A stretch of DNA of 64,000 nt from Allopusillimonas soli (GTDB lineage Bacteria; Pseudomonadota; Gammaproteobacteria; Burkholderiales; Burkholderiaceae_B): contig NZ_SDQC01000002.1 in assembly GCF_004153445.1 (NCBI RefSeq), positions 62,001 to 126,000 on the forward strand. The letters run 5' to 3'. Made by a program: the position numbers and the translations under genes. Below, one piece after another: positions 19,428-28,435 of this stretch. Numbering within the stretch: position 1 is the stretch's first letter; each line of letters starts with the position of its first letter. The notes beneath the pieces are model-generated. The model saw only the letters and a program-made list of their open reading frames with translations, was not told the origin of the DNA and ran no database searches.

Positions 19428-19449
19428 AGCGTGGGCCTTAACCCACGCT
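19428..19449 (-). terminator. Rho-independent terminator after cysNC
   Basis: AGCGTGGG at 19428-19435 and CCCACGCT at 19442-19449 form a perfect 8-base-pair stem with a 6-base loop. Read on the minus strand it is followed at once by a run of six T. It begins 6 bases after the cysNC stop codon, so it ends the cysD-cysNC transcript and separates it from the TPR sulfotransferase gene downstream. Confidence 0.9.
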
Positions 19450-19454
19450 CATTT

Positions 19455-21356
19455 CTAACAATACCCGTTTCCTTTCAAATACTCGAGTATCTTGTCCGCT
19501 TGTTCTGCAGGTGAGCCTCCACTCGTATCCACCACAATCTCCGCATTCTCCGGCACCTCATATGGTGAATCAATTCCCGTGAAGTTCTTCAGTTCGCCGG
19601 AGCGCGCCTTCTTGTAAAGCCCCTTGGTATCCCGGCTTTCCGCAACCTGCAGCGGAGTGCTGACATACACCTCGATGAATTCTCCATCTTCCAGCATGCC
19701 GCGCGCCATGGTGCGTTCTGACTCGAACGGCGAAATAAAGGATGTAATGACGATCAGGCCGGCATCCACCATCAGTTTGGACACTTCCGCAACCCGGCGT
19801 ATGTTCTCTACGCGGTCTGCATCGGTAAAGCCCAGATCCTTGTTCAGGCCATGGCGTATGTTGTCGCCATCCAGCAAATAGGTATGGCGGCCTTCGGCGT
19901 GTAGTTTCTTTTCCACCAGGTTGGCTATGGTGGATTTGCCCGCGCCCGACAGGCCGGTGAACCAGAGTACGCACGATTTTTGCTGCTTGATGGCACTGCG
20001 GGCTGCCTTGTTCACATCCACGTGTTGCATATGGATGTTATGGCTGCGGCGCAGGGCGAAGCGCAACAGGCCGGCGCCTACCGTATTATTGGTAAGGCGG
20101 TCAATCAGGATAAAGCCGCCAGTATCCGGGTTTTCTTCGTAGGGGTCGAAGGGCACCGGTTTGTCCAGGCTGATGTTGCACACACCGATTTCATTCAAAT
20201 CCAGTTTGCGGGCGGCAATATGCTCCAGCGTATTGACATTGACCTGATGCTTGATCGCCGTAACGGTGGTTGACACCATGTTGTTGGCAATCTTCATCAG
20301 GTAGGGGCGGCCCGGCAACAGGGGTTCGTCGTGCATCCAGATCAGCGTGGCTTCAAATTGGTCGGCCACCTCGGCAGATGCTTCCGTCGTGGAGATGACA
20401 TCGCCACGCGAGATATCGATTTCATCTGCCAGCGTCAGGGTAATAGACTGCCCCGCAACTGCCATGGGCAGGTCGCCGCCTTGCGTCACAATGCGTGCAA
20501 CCGAGCTTTCCTTGCCCGAGGGCTGCACCCGTATTTTGTCGCCCGGCTTGATCAGGCCGCTGGCAATAGTGCCGGTAAAGCCGCGGAAATCCAGGTTGGG
20601 GCGGTTTACCCACTGCACCGGCAGCCTGAAGGGCTGCTGCTGCATTCGCATCTCGTTGATTTCCACGGTTTCCAGGAAGCCCATCAGTGTGCTGCCATGG
20701 TACCAGCCCATATTGGGGCTGCGGCTGATGATGTTGTCGCCCTTGAAGGCGGAGACGGGAATAAAGGTAACGTTTTTCAGGCCTATCTGCTTCGCAAAGG
20801 CCATGTAGTCTTCGACAATCTTGTTGTAGGTGGATTCGGCGTAGTCAACCAGGTCCATTTTGTTGATGGCAACCACAATGTGCTGTATGCCAATCAACGA
20901 CACCAGATAGCTGTGGCGACGGGTTTGTGTCAGCACGCCTTTGCGGGCGTCAACCATGACCACGGCCATGTCGGCGGTGGACGCACCGGTAATCATGTTG
21001 CGCGTGTACTGCTCGTGGCCCGGGGTGTCGGCCACGATGAATTTTCGCTTGTCGGTGGAGAAGAAGCGATAGGCCACATCGATGGTAATGCCTTGCTCGC
21101 GTTCGGCAGCCAGGCCGTCCACCAGCAGGGCAAAGTCGATGGCGTCGCCTTGGGTGCCCCATTTTTTTGAGTCGGCTTCCACGGCAGCCAGCTGATCTTC
21201 AAACAGCATCTTGGATTCGAAAAGCAGGCGGCCTATCAGCGTGCTTTTGCCGTCATCGACGCTGCCGCAGGTAATGAAGCGCAGCAGGTGCTTTTTCTCG
21301 TGTGCGCTCAGATACTGCGCGATATCGGTGGAAATCAGGTCGGAAACGTGTGACAT
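19455..21356 (-). CDS. cysNC: Bifunctional sulfate adenylyltransferase large subunit / APS kinase (CysN-CysC)
   Basis: The 633 residues combine the GTPase subunit of ATP sulfurylase with APS kinase, so with CysD it makes PAPS, the donor for sulfotransferases. The CysN part has the G1 loop GSVDDGKST at 31-39, DTPGHEQY and NKMD motifs. The APS kinase part begins near residue 460, with GLSGAGKST at 468-476 and the FISPF segment holding the catalytic Ser near 540. This is the NodQ arrangement known from sulfated Nod factor synthesis. It overlaps cysD by one base (TGATG). No reductive genes such as cysH or cysI are nearby. Confidence 0.96.
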   Translation of the reverse strand: MSHVSDLISTDIAQYLSAHEKKHLLRFITCGSVDDGKSTLIGRLLFESKMLFEDQLAAVEADSKKWGTQGDAIDFALLVDGLAAEREQGITIDVAYRFFSTDKRKFIVADTPGHEQYTRNMITGASTADMAVVMVDARKGVLTQTRRHSYLVSLIGIQHIVVAINKMDLVDYAESTYNKIVEDYMAFAKQIGLKNVTFIPVSAFKGDNIISRSPNMGWYHGSTLMGFLETVEINEMRMQQQPFRLPVQWVNRPNLDFRGFTGTIASGLIKPGDKIRVQPSGKESSVARIVTQGGDLPMAVAGQSITLTLADEIDISRGDVISTTEASAEVADQFEATLIWMHDEPLLPGRPYLMKIANNMVSTTVTAIKHQVNVNTLEHIAARKLDLNEIGVCNISLDKPVPFDPYEENPDTGGFILIDRLTNNTVGAGLLRFALRRSHNIHMQHVDVNKAARSAIKQQKSCVLWFTGLSGAGKSTIANLVEKKLHAEGRHTYLLDGDNIRHGLNKDLGFTDADRVENIRRVAEVSKLMVDAGLIVITSFISPFESERTMARGMLEDGEFIEVYVSTPLQVAESRDTKGLYKKARSGELKNFTGIDSPYEVPENAEIVVDTSGGSPAEQADKILEYLKGNGYC

Positions 21357-22255
21357 CAGAAGTATCCCTCTTGTTTTTTCTTTTCCATGGAAGCGGCGGA
21401 GTCGTGATCGATGACGCGCCCCTGGCGCTCCGATGTGCGGGTCAGCAGCATTTCCTGGATGATGGCGGGCAGCGTGTCGGCTTCGGACTCAACGGCGCCG
21501 GTCAAAGGGTAGCAGCCCAGTGTGCGAAAACGTACTTTCTTCATCATGGGCACTTCACCCGGCTTTAGCGGCATGCGGTCGTCGTCCACCATGATGAGGG
21601 CGCCGTCGCGCTCCACCACAGGCCGGGACGCGGAATAGTACAGCGGTACGATGGGGATATTCTCCAGGTAGATATATTGCCAGATGTCCAGCTCCGTCCA
21701 GTTGGACAGCGGAAATACCCGCATGGATTCGCCCTTGTGCTTGCGGGCGTTGTACAGCTTCCAGAGTTCCGGGCGCTGGTTTTTGGGGTCCCAGCGGTGT
21801 TGGGCCGTTCGGAAGGAAAAGATGCGTTCCTTGGCGCGCGATTTTTCCTCGTCGCGCCTGGCTCCGCCAAAGGCAGCATCGAAGCGGTGTTTGTCCAGCG
21901 CCTGCTTCAGGCCCTCGGTTTTCATGATATCGGTATGAATGGCCGACCCATGGGTGAAAGGGTTGATATTCTTGGCTACGCCGTCGGGGTTGATGTGCAC
22001 GAGCAGCTCCATGCCCGTTTCCTTGGCAACCTTGTCGCGGAAGGCGTACATGTCGCGGAATTTCCAGCGCGTGTCCACGTGCAGCAGGGGGAAGGGCGGT
22101 ATGGCGGGATAAAAGGCCTTTAGCGCCAGGTGCAGCATGACGGCGCTGTCTTTGCCAATGGAATAGAGCATGACGGGGTTTTCGGCCTCGGCTACAACTT
22201 CCCGCATGATATGAATGCTTTCGGCTTCCAGCCGCTGTAAGTGGGTAAGGGGCAT
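21356..22255 (-). CDS. cysD: Possible internally initiated canonical CysD
   Basis: This is an alternative product of the same frame. The ATG at 22255 encodes MPLTHL, the usual beginning of CysD, and gives 299 residues against 302 in Escherichia coli. An AAGG sequence lies 7 bases upstream of the ATG, which could serve as ribosome binding site. If used, the cell would make both the fusion and normal CysD. Whether both forms exist cannot be decided from sequence. Confidence 0.5.
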   Translation of the reverse strand: MPLTHLQRLEAESIHIMREVVAEAENPVMLYSIGKDSAVMLHLALKAFYPAIPPFPLLHVDTRWKFRDMYAFRDKVAKETGMELLVHINPDGVAKNINPFTHGSAIHTDIMKTEGLKQALDKHRFDAAFGGARRDEEKSRAKERIFSFRTAQHRWDPKNQRPELWKLYNARKHKGESMRVFPLSNWTELDIWQYIYLENIPIVPLYYSASRPVVERDGALIMVDDDRMPLKPGEVPMMKKVRFRTLGCYPLTGAVESEADTLPAIIQEMLLTRTSERQGRVIDHDSAASMEKKKQEGYF

Positions 22256-23158
22256 AGTTTGCCTTGTCGTTGATGTCGAAAATGAAGAGGTTGCCGCAGG
22301 GGTTGCCTGCGGGGCGGGCAGGTCTGCAAGTGCAGGTTGCCCGGTGGGCAGGCACACGGCGCACATGCGCTCGCCTTGGTCGGTCAGCCATTTGCCCAAA
22401 GCCTGGGGCCGCAGCAGGTATGGGTTGTCCAGCACAATGTGTTGCGAGTGGGGAAACTGGGCGATCAGGCCTTCAAGAAATGCTCGCCAATCCTGCAGGC
22501 CTGGCGTCTTGGGAAAAAGCAGCCAGAAAACCTGGCCGCGTGGAGTGTGTGCATAGATCTGATGGCAGTGCAGCGCGGCCACCTGCCGCTGGCCGGCCCA
22601 GAGAATCTGGCCGCCGGCTTTGCGTGCATCGGCCTGCAGCGCCGGATAGTGGGCGGCCATCCATTGAACGACATCCAGGCTGCGCGACGCCTTGGCCTGC
22701 GCCAGCAGATTGGGACAGTTCAGCCCCCAGCTGTGAACGAGGCGGGCGGCATTGCGCACCGGTACCGCCAGGCCACATTGGTGCTTGAACCAGGCCACCA
22801 TGGCATTCTGGCTCCATAGCCTGTGTTCACCCGGCTCCTGTAGTTGGCTCGGGTCGTTGGCCAACATGGCTGTTTGCAGTGCTTGGATGGCTTCTGGTGT
22901 GAGTTTTTCGTAACCCGCGGCGGGTCGCCCGCCTTTCTGGGTAACCACGGCGTCCCAGCCGCCAGCCTGATAGGCCTTGTGCGCGGCGATGACAGTGGGA
23001 ATGCTGAGCCCTGTGGCGCGTCGCGTGGCTTCCAGCGTAGCCCCGGCCAGCCGCATTTCGACTGCCTGGCGACGGCGCTGGTTGGTGACGGAAACGGAGC
23101 GGGTTGTGGTGGCCACGGCACTGTGCTGTACGTTCAGATTGGGCCTAGTGTAAGCCAA
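21356..23158 (-). CDS. cysD: CysD (ATP sulfurylase small subunit) fused to an IS630-transposase-like N-terminal half
   Basis: The 600-codon frame has two parts. Residues 302-600 are a complete CysD ([10 protein letters not shown] at 332-341, [16 protein letters not shown]), which with CysN makes adenylyl sulfate. Residues about 25-285 resemble an IS630-family transposase: a helix-turn-helix at 28-62, a GGRP linker and LTPEAIQAL winged-helix region at 77-147, and a DDE-like RNase H fold ending in IVLDN at 241-245. The position of the first catalytic acid reads LWAGQ (186-190), and the C-terminal glutamate region is absent, so transposition activity is unlikely. ATG 22255 with AAGG upstream could also give normal 299-residue CysD. 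The N-terminal half may be a DNA-binding regulator. Confidence 0.88.
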   Translation of the reverse strand: MAYTRPNLNVQHSAVATTTRSVSVTNQRRRQAVEMRLAGATLEATRRATGLSIPTVIAAHKAYQAGGWDAVVTQKGGRPAAGYEKLTPEAIQALQTAMLANDPSQLQEPGEHRLWSQNAMVAWFKHQCGLAVPVRNAARLVHSWGLNCPNLLAQAKASRSLDVVQWMAAHYPALQADARKAGGQILWAGQRQVAALHCHQIYAHTPRGQVFWLLFPKTPGLQDWRAFLEGLIAQFPHSQHIVLDNPYLLRPQALGKWLTDQGERMCAVCLPTGQPALADLPAPQATPAATSSFSTSTTRQTMPLTHLQRLEAESIHIMREVVAEAENPVMLYSIGKDSAVMLHLALKAFYPAIPPFPLLHVDTRWKFRDMYAFRDKVAKETGMELLVHINPDGVAKNINPFTHGSAIHTDIMKTEGLKQALDKHRFDAAFGGARRDEEKSRAKERIFSFRTAQHRWDPKNQRPELWKLYNARKHKGESMRVFPLSNWTELDIWQYIYLENIPIVPLYYSASRPVVERDGALIMVDDDRMPLKPGEVPMMKKVRFRTLGCYPLTGAVESEADTLPAIIQEMLLTRTSERQGRVIDHDSAASMEKKKQEGYF

Positions 23159-23256
23159 TTCAGGCCTTTATGCACTATTAAACATTAATTTATTATGGAA
23201 TAGACTAAAACTATTCGCTACAATCAAATCGCTTTCAACTCACCCATCTTTAATTT
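23159..23256. promoter_or_regulatory. Divergent promoter region between cysD fusion and cysQ
   Basis: The 98 bases between the divergent genes are much more AT-rich than the flanking coding DNA. An inverted repeat, GAATAG at 23198-23203 and CTATTC at 23211-23216, lies in the middle with a 7-base spacer, and a TACAAT that could be a -10 element for cysQ is at 23219-23224. The symmetric element could bind a regulator, for instance CysB-like or the helix-turn-helix half of the fusion itself; this is inference. Confidence 0.45.
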
Positions 23257-24084
23257 ATGTCCGAACCCACTAGAAAAGAATTGCTGGAGCGCCTCATTCC
23301 CGTTGTCCGTGCAGCGGGGGATGTCATCATGGACATCTACGATACCGATTTCCAGGTGCAGGGCAAGGCCGACAACTCGCCGGTAACCGTGGCCGATCAG
23401 CAAGCCGAGGCGCTTATTGTGCCGGCCCTGCAGGCGCTGCTGCCCGGCGTGCCCGTGGTGGCCGAAGAGGCGGTGGCCGCGGGCGATATTCCGCAGGTGG
23501 GCGATCGTTTCTGGCTTGTGGATCCGCTCGACGGCACGCGCGAGTTCATCAACCGCAACGGCGAGTTCACTGTCAATGTGGCGCTGATCGAGTCGGGGCA
23601 GCCTGTGCTGGGTGTCGTGCTGGCACCTGCCTTGGGGCGTCTTTATGCCGGGGGGCAGGGTGTCGGGGCATTTCTCGAGGACGCGCAGGGCCGGTGCGCC
23701 GTGGCTTGCCGTGTGCCGCCCGATTGCGGGCTTACCGTGGTGGCCAGCCGCTCCCACGGGGATGCCGAGGCGTTGGCAGCCTTTCTGAATGGTCGCAAGC
23801 TGGCCGAGTTGCGCAATGCGGGCTCCTCTTTGAAGCTTTGCCTGGTGGCGCACGGCGAGGCAGATCTTTACCCCCGTCTTGGGCGCACCATGGAGTGGGA
23901 TATTGCCGCTGGCCACGCGGTGCTGGCTGCCGCCGGCGGGGCGGTGAATACCCTGGACGGCCTTGCCTTGCTCTATGGCAAGCCTGGTTTCGAGAACCCG
24001 CACTTCGTGGCTGTGGGGCTGCACGATGCACTCCCTGCCGGCGCCGAAGGCCGTTTGCCGCCCTCCGCCGCGCCGGGTGCATGA
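23257..24084 (+). CDS. cysQ: 3'(2'),5'-bisphosphate nucleotidase (CysQ)
   Basis: CysQ hydrolyses PAP, the by-product of sulfotransferases and PAPS reductase, to AMP. The 275-residue protein has the inositol monophosphatase-fold metal sites: EEAVAA near 70, DPLDGTREF near 90 and WDIAAGHAVLAAAGG near 218. PAP strongly inhibits sulfotransferases, so its placement beside three such genes makes sense. It is divergent from cysD, and its stop overlaps the SLC13-type transporter start (ATGA). Confidence 0.95.
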   Translation: MSEPTRKELLERLIPVVRAAGDVIMDIYDTDFQVQGKADNSPVTVADQQAEALIVPALQALLPGVPVVAEEAVAAGDIPQVGDRFWLVDPLDGTREFINRNGEFTVNVALIESGQPVLGVVLAPALGRLYAGGQGVGAFLEDAQGRCAVACRVPPDCGLTVVASRSHGDAEALAAFLNGRKLAELRNAGSSLKLCLVAHGEADLYPRLGRTMEWDIAAGHAVLAAAGGAVNTLDGLALLYGKPGFENPHFVAVGLHDALPAGAEGRLPPSAAPGA

Positions 24085-25814
24085 TGACAGCGTGGCTGGT
24101 GCTGGCATCAGTTGGCATATTGTTGGCGGTATTGATTCATGGCAGGGTGCCGGCAGCCATTGCCTTTACGGTCCTGGCCGGTATCTATTTACTTGCCGGG
24201 CTTATTCAGGCGTCCGCGTATCTGGCCAGCTTTTCCAATTCGGCGCTGGCCACCCTGGTGGTGCTGCTGCTGGTATCCATCGCGCTTGAGCGTTCTCCCA
24301 TCTTGGGGCAGCTTTCCCGTCTGTTGATCAGGCCGGGGTCAGCCACCCGGGCCGTGTTCAGGCTGTCCGGCGCCTCAGTATTGGCATCGGCCTTTGTGAA
24401 CAACACCGCGGTGGTGGGCGCTTTTCTGGGCATGGTCACGCACCAGCGGCGCATTGCGCCTTCCAAGCTGCTCATCCCGCTGTCTTATGCCTCTATATTA
24501 GGCGGCATATGTACATTGGTGGGTACCAGCACCAATCTCGTGGTCAATTCCTTTGCCGTCAACGCGGGCCTGCCGGCATTGGCCATGTTCCAGTTCACCT
24601 GGGTGGGTGTGCCCGTGGCGCTGGTGTGCCTGGTGGTGCTTGCCTTGTCGGCCCGCCTGCTGCCGGTGCGCGAAACAGACAGCAAGCGCGACGCGCATGC
24701 ATACTTCGTCGAAGCGCTGATCGCGGCTGATTCGCCCATGGCAGGCAAGACCATCGAGGCCAACGGGCTGCGCAATCTGGATGGCCTGTTTCTGGTGGAG
24801 ATTCTGCGCGGCGGCCGGTTGATTTCCCCGGTTGGCCCCGAAACAGTGCTCGAGCCGGAAGATCAGCTATTGTTCACCGGCGAGGTTCAAAAGCTGCAAA
24901 CCATGCGTCAGTTCAAGGGGCTGCATGTGTTCGGCGCGCCGGCCTCATCGCTGCTGGCGTCCAATCTGGTCGAGGTGGTGATTTCAAATGAATCCGAGCT
25001 GGCGGGCCGCACCTTGCGCGAGGTGGACTTCCGCACCATGTTCGATGCCGGCGTGGTGGCCATCCGTCGGGGCGAGCGCCGGCTTACGGGTCAGCTTGGC
25101 CGCATTCCGCTGCGTGTGGGCGATTCTCTATTGCTGGCCACGGGGCCAGACTTCCGCCAACACCGCAACCTGGATCGCAATTTTCATATCCTGAACGGCG
25201 ATGGCCTGCGCCCGCATCTGGGCCGCTGGCAAAACCGGCTTGTAACCGGCGGTTTTGCGCTGGTGATTGCCCTGTCCGCATTGAACTGGCTGCCTTTGTT
25301 GCAAGGCATGATGGTGCTATTGGCCTTGTTGTTGGCCAGCGGTGTATTGAGCCTGTCCGAAATCCGCCGGCGTTTTCCGTTTGAGCTGGTATTGATTATC
25401 GGCTCGGCACTGGCCATGGCTACAGTGCTGGAAACATCAGGCGCGGCGGCGCTGATCGCCGGCGGAATACGTTATGTATTTCAGGACTACGGCGTCATGG
25501 GCGCTTTTGTTGGGGTCTACCTGATGACGCTGGCGCTTACAGAACTGGTCACCAATAATGCGGCGGCAGCTCTGGCTTTCCCTATTGCGCTGTCCACGGC
25601 GCGTGCCTTTGGCGTGGATCCAACCGCTTTCGTCATGGTGGTGGCTTATGGCGCGAGCGCGGGTTTTCTCATGCCATTCGGCTATCAGACGCACCTTATG
25701 GTGTATTCGGCGGGCCATTACCGCATGGGGGATTTCGTGCGGGTTGGGCTGCCGGTAAGCATTGCGTATTCGGTGTGCGTACTGCTATTGGTGCCGCTGG
25801 TATTTCCATTCTGA
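24081..25814 (+). CDS. SLC13-family anion transporter with TrkA-C domains
   Basis: A 577-residue inner-membrane transporter of the DASS/SLC13 family, probably bringing in sulfate. Hydrophobic N- and C-terminal halves flank two cytosolic TrkA-C-like domains (about 205-370). Conserved SNSALATL, FVNNTAVV and TSTNLVV segments mark the first half and LVTNNAAAALAFP the second. The start is the ATG overlapping the cysQ stop; an ATG three bases later is equivalent. Sulfate as substrate is inferred from the cys neighbours, as related algal and cyanobacterial proteins with TrkA-C domains carry sulfate; other divalent anions are possible. Confidence 0.82.
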   Translation: MMTAWLVLASVGILLAVLIHGRVPAAIAFTVLAGIYLLAGLIQASAYLASFSNSALATLVVLLLVSIALERSPILGQLSRLLIRPGSATRAVFRLSGASVLASAFVNNTAVVGAFLGMVTHQRRIAPSKLLIPLSYASILGGICTLVGTSTNLVVNSFAVNAGLPALAMFQFTWVGVPVALVCLVVLALSARLLPVRETDSKRDAHAYFVEALIAADSPMAGKTIEANGLRNLDGLFLVEILRGGRLISPVGPETVLEPEDQLLFTGEVQKLQTMRQFKGLHVFGAPASSLLASNLVEVVISNESELAGRTLREVDFRTMFDAGVVAIRRGERRLTGQLGRIPLRVGDSLLLATGPDFRQHRNLDRNFHILNGDGLRPHLGRWQNRLVTGGFALVIALSALNWLPLLQGMMVLLALLLASGVLSLSEIRRRFPFELVLIIGSALAMATVLETSGAAALIAGGIRYVFQDYGVMGAFVGVYLMTLALTELVTNNAAAALAFPIALSTARAFGVDPTAFVMVVAYGASAGFLMPFGYQTHLMVYSAGHYRMGDFVRVGLPVSIAYSVCVLLLVPLVFPF

Positions 25815-25819
25815 GTTTC

Positions 25820-25860
25820 AGCCCCGCCCCAGGCTGCCATGCAGGGTGGGGCTGTGCTTT
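25820..25860 (+). terminator. Hairpin terminator after the cysQ-transporter unit
   Basis: AGCCCCGCCC at 25820-25829 pairs with GGGTGGGGCT at 25844-25853, a 10-base-pair stem with one G-U pair and a 14-base loop. It starts 6 bases after the transporter stop and is followed by GTGCTTT. The T tract is short, so it may be only partly efficient before kpsC. Confidence 0.6.
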
Positions 25861-25919
25861 AATGGGTGCCCGCGGCCGCTTGTGCCGATTTCACCTGTTT
25901 TTACTGCACGCTTGCAAGC

Positions 25920-28028
25920 ATGATAGGCATATTTTCCGCCGGCATATTGCGAATTCCGCATTTGTCCTCCTTTATTGGAGACCATGTCCGCTTGATATCG
26001 AAACGCGGCGCCGAAGGCCTGACAGCCATCGCCGGCTGGGGGCAGCGCCCCACCACGGCCGCTGCGCGCGCCTATGCCAGGCGGCGGGGCTTGCCATATA
26101 TTTCCCTGGAAGACGGCTTTCTGCGCTCGCCGGGGCTTAGTGTGGATGGCGACGTTACGCTGTCCATGGTGGTGGACGACCTGGGCATTTATTACGACGC
26201 TTCACGGCCTTCGCGCCTGGAGGCGCTTATCGCTGGAATCGAGCTGGATGATGCCCTGGCCAGGCAGGCAGGCCGGGCCATGCGCCTGATACGCAAGTAT
26301 CGTTTGTCCAAATACAACCATTCGCCCGAGGTAACGTTGCCGGCGGCGCAGCCAGGCAGCGCCTCGCGTGTACTGGTGGTGGACCAGACTTTTGGCGACA
26401 TGTCCGTGTCGCTGGGCGGGGCCGATCCCGACACCTTTCTTGACATGCTGGCCTGTGCTTTGCGTGAAAACCCTGGCGCCGAAGTCTGGATCAAGACCCA
26501 TCCCGACATCCTGGCCGGTAAGAAGCGTGGTTACCTGACCGCGCCTGATATCGATCCAGCCGATGCGATGCGTGTGCATGTACTTGCGCGTGGCGCGTCG
26601 CCCCTGCCCTTGCTGGAGCAAATGGACAAGGTCTATGTGGTGACCTCGCAAATGGGCTTTGAGGCTTTGATGATGGGCAAGCCGGTGGTGTGTTTCGGCC
26701 TGCCCTGGTATGCGGGTTGGGGGCTTACGGACGATCGCCACGCCGGTGTGGCGGCGCTGCGTGCGCGCAGGCCCGTGGCCCGCTCGGTCGAGCAGCTGTT
26801 TGCGGCAGCCTATATGCAGTATGCCCGCTATTTGAACCCGGCCACGGCGCAATCGGGCAGTATTTTCGATGTTATTGAATACCTGGCATGCAATAAGCGT
26901 ATGGAAACGCTCACGCGCGGTACGCTGTACTGCATGGCCATGGGGGTGTGGAAGCGCGGTGTTGTGCGGCCATTTGTACATACGCGTTCCAACAAGGTGC
27001 GTTTTGTAGGCAAACTGTCACGCTTGGCGCACATGCCGCTTGCTGAAGACAGGCGTATGGTGATCTGGGGCACCAAGGCGCTTGAAGCGTCGCGCGCTGC
27101 GGCGCAAAGGCATGGCATGCCGCTGTGGCGCATGGAAGATGGCTTTCTGCGGTCTGTGGGGCTGGGGTCTGATCTGTTTCGTGCTGTGTCTCTTGTGTTG
27201 GATACGCACGGCATGTATTACGATCCGGCTTCGGGCAGCGATCTTGAGCGCATGATCCAGCGCCAGCAACTGGACAATGACGACATCGCCAGGGCGCGTG
27301 AATTCAATGCCGTGTATGTGGCTTCGGGCGTCAGCAAATACAACATACAAGCCGGCGGGTTTGCCGTGGATGCCGGCGGCCGGCGAGTGATACTTGTGCC
27401 GGGCCAGGTGGAAGACGATGCATCCATACGGTTGGGTACGGGCGACGTCTGCACCAACCAGGGCTTGTTGCAGGCTGTGCGCGCCGCCAACCCGAGCGCT
27501 TATATTATCTACAAGCCCCACCCGGACGTGGAGGCCGGCAACCGCGAGGGCAGGGTAAGCGCCGAGGCCTTGGCCGTGCTCGCTGACTTGTGCGCCAACC
27601 AGGCCAACATCATCGACTGCATCCTGGTGGCCGACGAAGTGCATACCATGACGTCCTTGTCTGGCTTCGAGGCCTTGCTGCACGGCAAGGTGGTGCACTG
27701 CTATGGAGGCCCCTTCTATGCAGGGTGGGGGTTGACGCAAGATCATTTTCCCTTGCCGCATCGCACAAGGCGGGCCTCGCTGGAAGAGTTGATCTTTGCG
27801 GCGATACTGCAGTATCCCCGCTATGCCTTGCCGGAGGGCGCGGGCGTTGGGGGCTACGTGCCGGCTGAAGCGGTGATGAAATGGCTGGCTACCCAGGCCA
27901 GGATCATGCAACGGCGCGGAATTGGCGAACGAGGGCCCATCCCCGCCTGGATGGTGCGCCGGGGAATCAAGACCTGGTCTATTGCGCAATCTGCGATGGA
28001 AGAGTGGCGTTACCGGCGCAGGCGCTAA
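25920..28028 (+). CDS. kpsC: Capsule polysaccharide beta-Kdo transferase (KpsC-like)
   Basis: KpsC builds the poly-Kdo linker that anchors ABC-exported capsules to lipid. The start at 25920 gives 702 residues and the conserved N-terminus MIGIFSAGILRIPHL; a GTG 54 bases upstream is in frame but unlikely. The protein is an internal duplication of about 330 residues. LEDGFLRSPGL, GIYYDAS and KTHPD in the first half are matched by MEDGFLRSVGL, GMYYDPA and KPHPD in the second, consistent with its two transferase modules. It confirms the capsule class suggested by kpsMT. The partner kpsS is not in the window. Confidence 0.93.
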   Translation: MIGIFSAGILRIPHLSSFIGDHVRLISKRGAEGLTAIAGWGQRPTTAAARAYARRRGLPYISLEDGFLRSPGLSVDGDVTLSMVVDDLGIYYDASRPSRLEALIAGIELDDALARQAGRAMRLIRKYRLSKYNHSPEVTLPAAQPGSASRVLVVDQTFGDMSVSLGGADPDTFLDMLACALRENPGAEVWIKTHPDILAGKKRGYLTAPDIDPADAMRVHVLARGASPLPLLEQMDKVYVVTSQMGFEALMMGKPVVCFGLPWYAGWGLTDDRHAGVAALRARRPVARSVEQLFAAAYMQYARYLNPATAQSGSIFDVIEYLACNKRMETLTRGTLYCMAMGVWKRGVVRPFVHTRSNKVRFVGKLSRLAHMPLAEDRRMVIWGTKALEASRAAAQRHGMPLWRMEDGFLRSVGLGSDLFRAVSLVLDTHGMYYDPASGSDLERMIQRQQLDNDDIARAREFNAVYVASGVSKYNIQAGGFAVDAGGRRVILVPGQVEDDASIRLGTGDVCTNQGLLQAVRAANPSAYIIYKPHPDVEAGNREGRVSAEALAVLADLCANQANIIDCILVADEVHTMTSLSGFEALLHGKVVHCYGGPFYAGWGLTQDHFPLPHRTRRASLEELIFAAILQYPRYALPEGAGVGGYVPAEAVMKWLATQARIMQRRGIGERGPIPAWMVRRGIKTWSIAQSAMEEWRYRRRR

Positions 28029-28174
28029 GCTTCGCGTAGGCGGATGTCGCATGTGAAAAGCAGTATTTTTTAGTGCGACTTCAGCCAAATGGATGAGCAC
28101 CTTACGCCCTATATTGGGATTTCGTACTTTTTGTTTCAATGATATACGCGTACGACCCAAAAAATGGGGGCAAC

Positions 28175-28360
28175 ATGTGGGTAATTGCACTGCTTGCTAT
28201 TGCGTTGGTCTGTTGGGTGTCCCTGGGCCTGCGCGTGATGGAGCGGACGGAAGAAGAAGAAGGCCAGGCTGGCTTGCTGCCATGGGATGAGCAGGAGAGC
28301 CCAGTTGAGCCGGTGAAACCGTTGGAAAAGAAAATCTCGACTGGCTTACATCGTATATAA
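28175..28360 (+). CDS. Small single-pass membrane protein, unknown
   Basis: A 61-residue ORF with an N-terminal hydrophobic segment at about residues 2-19 followed by an acidic, Pro- and Glu-rich tail, so a single-span inner-membrane protein is predicted. The ATG at 28175 has a GGGGG stretch 5-9 bases upstream; an ATG at 28139 in frame is less well placed. It lies alone between kpsC and the DUF1800 gene. I do not recognise a family. Confidence 0.5.
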   Translation: MWVIALLAIALVCWVSLGLRVMERTEEEEGQAGLLPWDEQESPVEPVKPLEKKISTGLHRI

Positions 28361-28435
28361 GCTGCCAGGCCGGTTTTCGCCACAAAATGCTCTATGCTAT
28401 TCACATAGCAACCTTCCAGAAGGAAGACTCAGAGC

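Noticed and set aside
20331-21170. 279-codon plus-strand frame opposite cysNC
   Set aside because: It is antisense to the strongly conserved GTPase domain, has a low-complexity His/Gly-rich translation and no start signal; it is a GC-bias shadow frame.
21555-22391. 278-codon minus-strand frame overlapping cysD in another phase
   Set aside because: Its translation is rich in Arg, Pro and His and matches no family, while the cysD frame is clearly real.
21356-23158. Recent IS630 insertion into cysD
   Set aside because: The CysD part is complete, the joint is in frame, and no terminal inverted repeats or TA target duplication are visible, which fits an old fusion and not a fresh insertion.
23224-24108. 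294-codon minus-strand frame opposite cysQ
   Set aside because: It overlaps all of cysQ, lacks motifs and starts inside the next gene.
27018-28190. 390-codon minus-strand frame opposite kpsC
   Set aside because: It mirrors the conserved second half of kpsC and has the biased composition of an antisense shadow.
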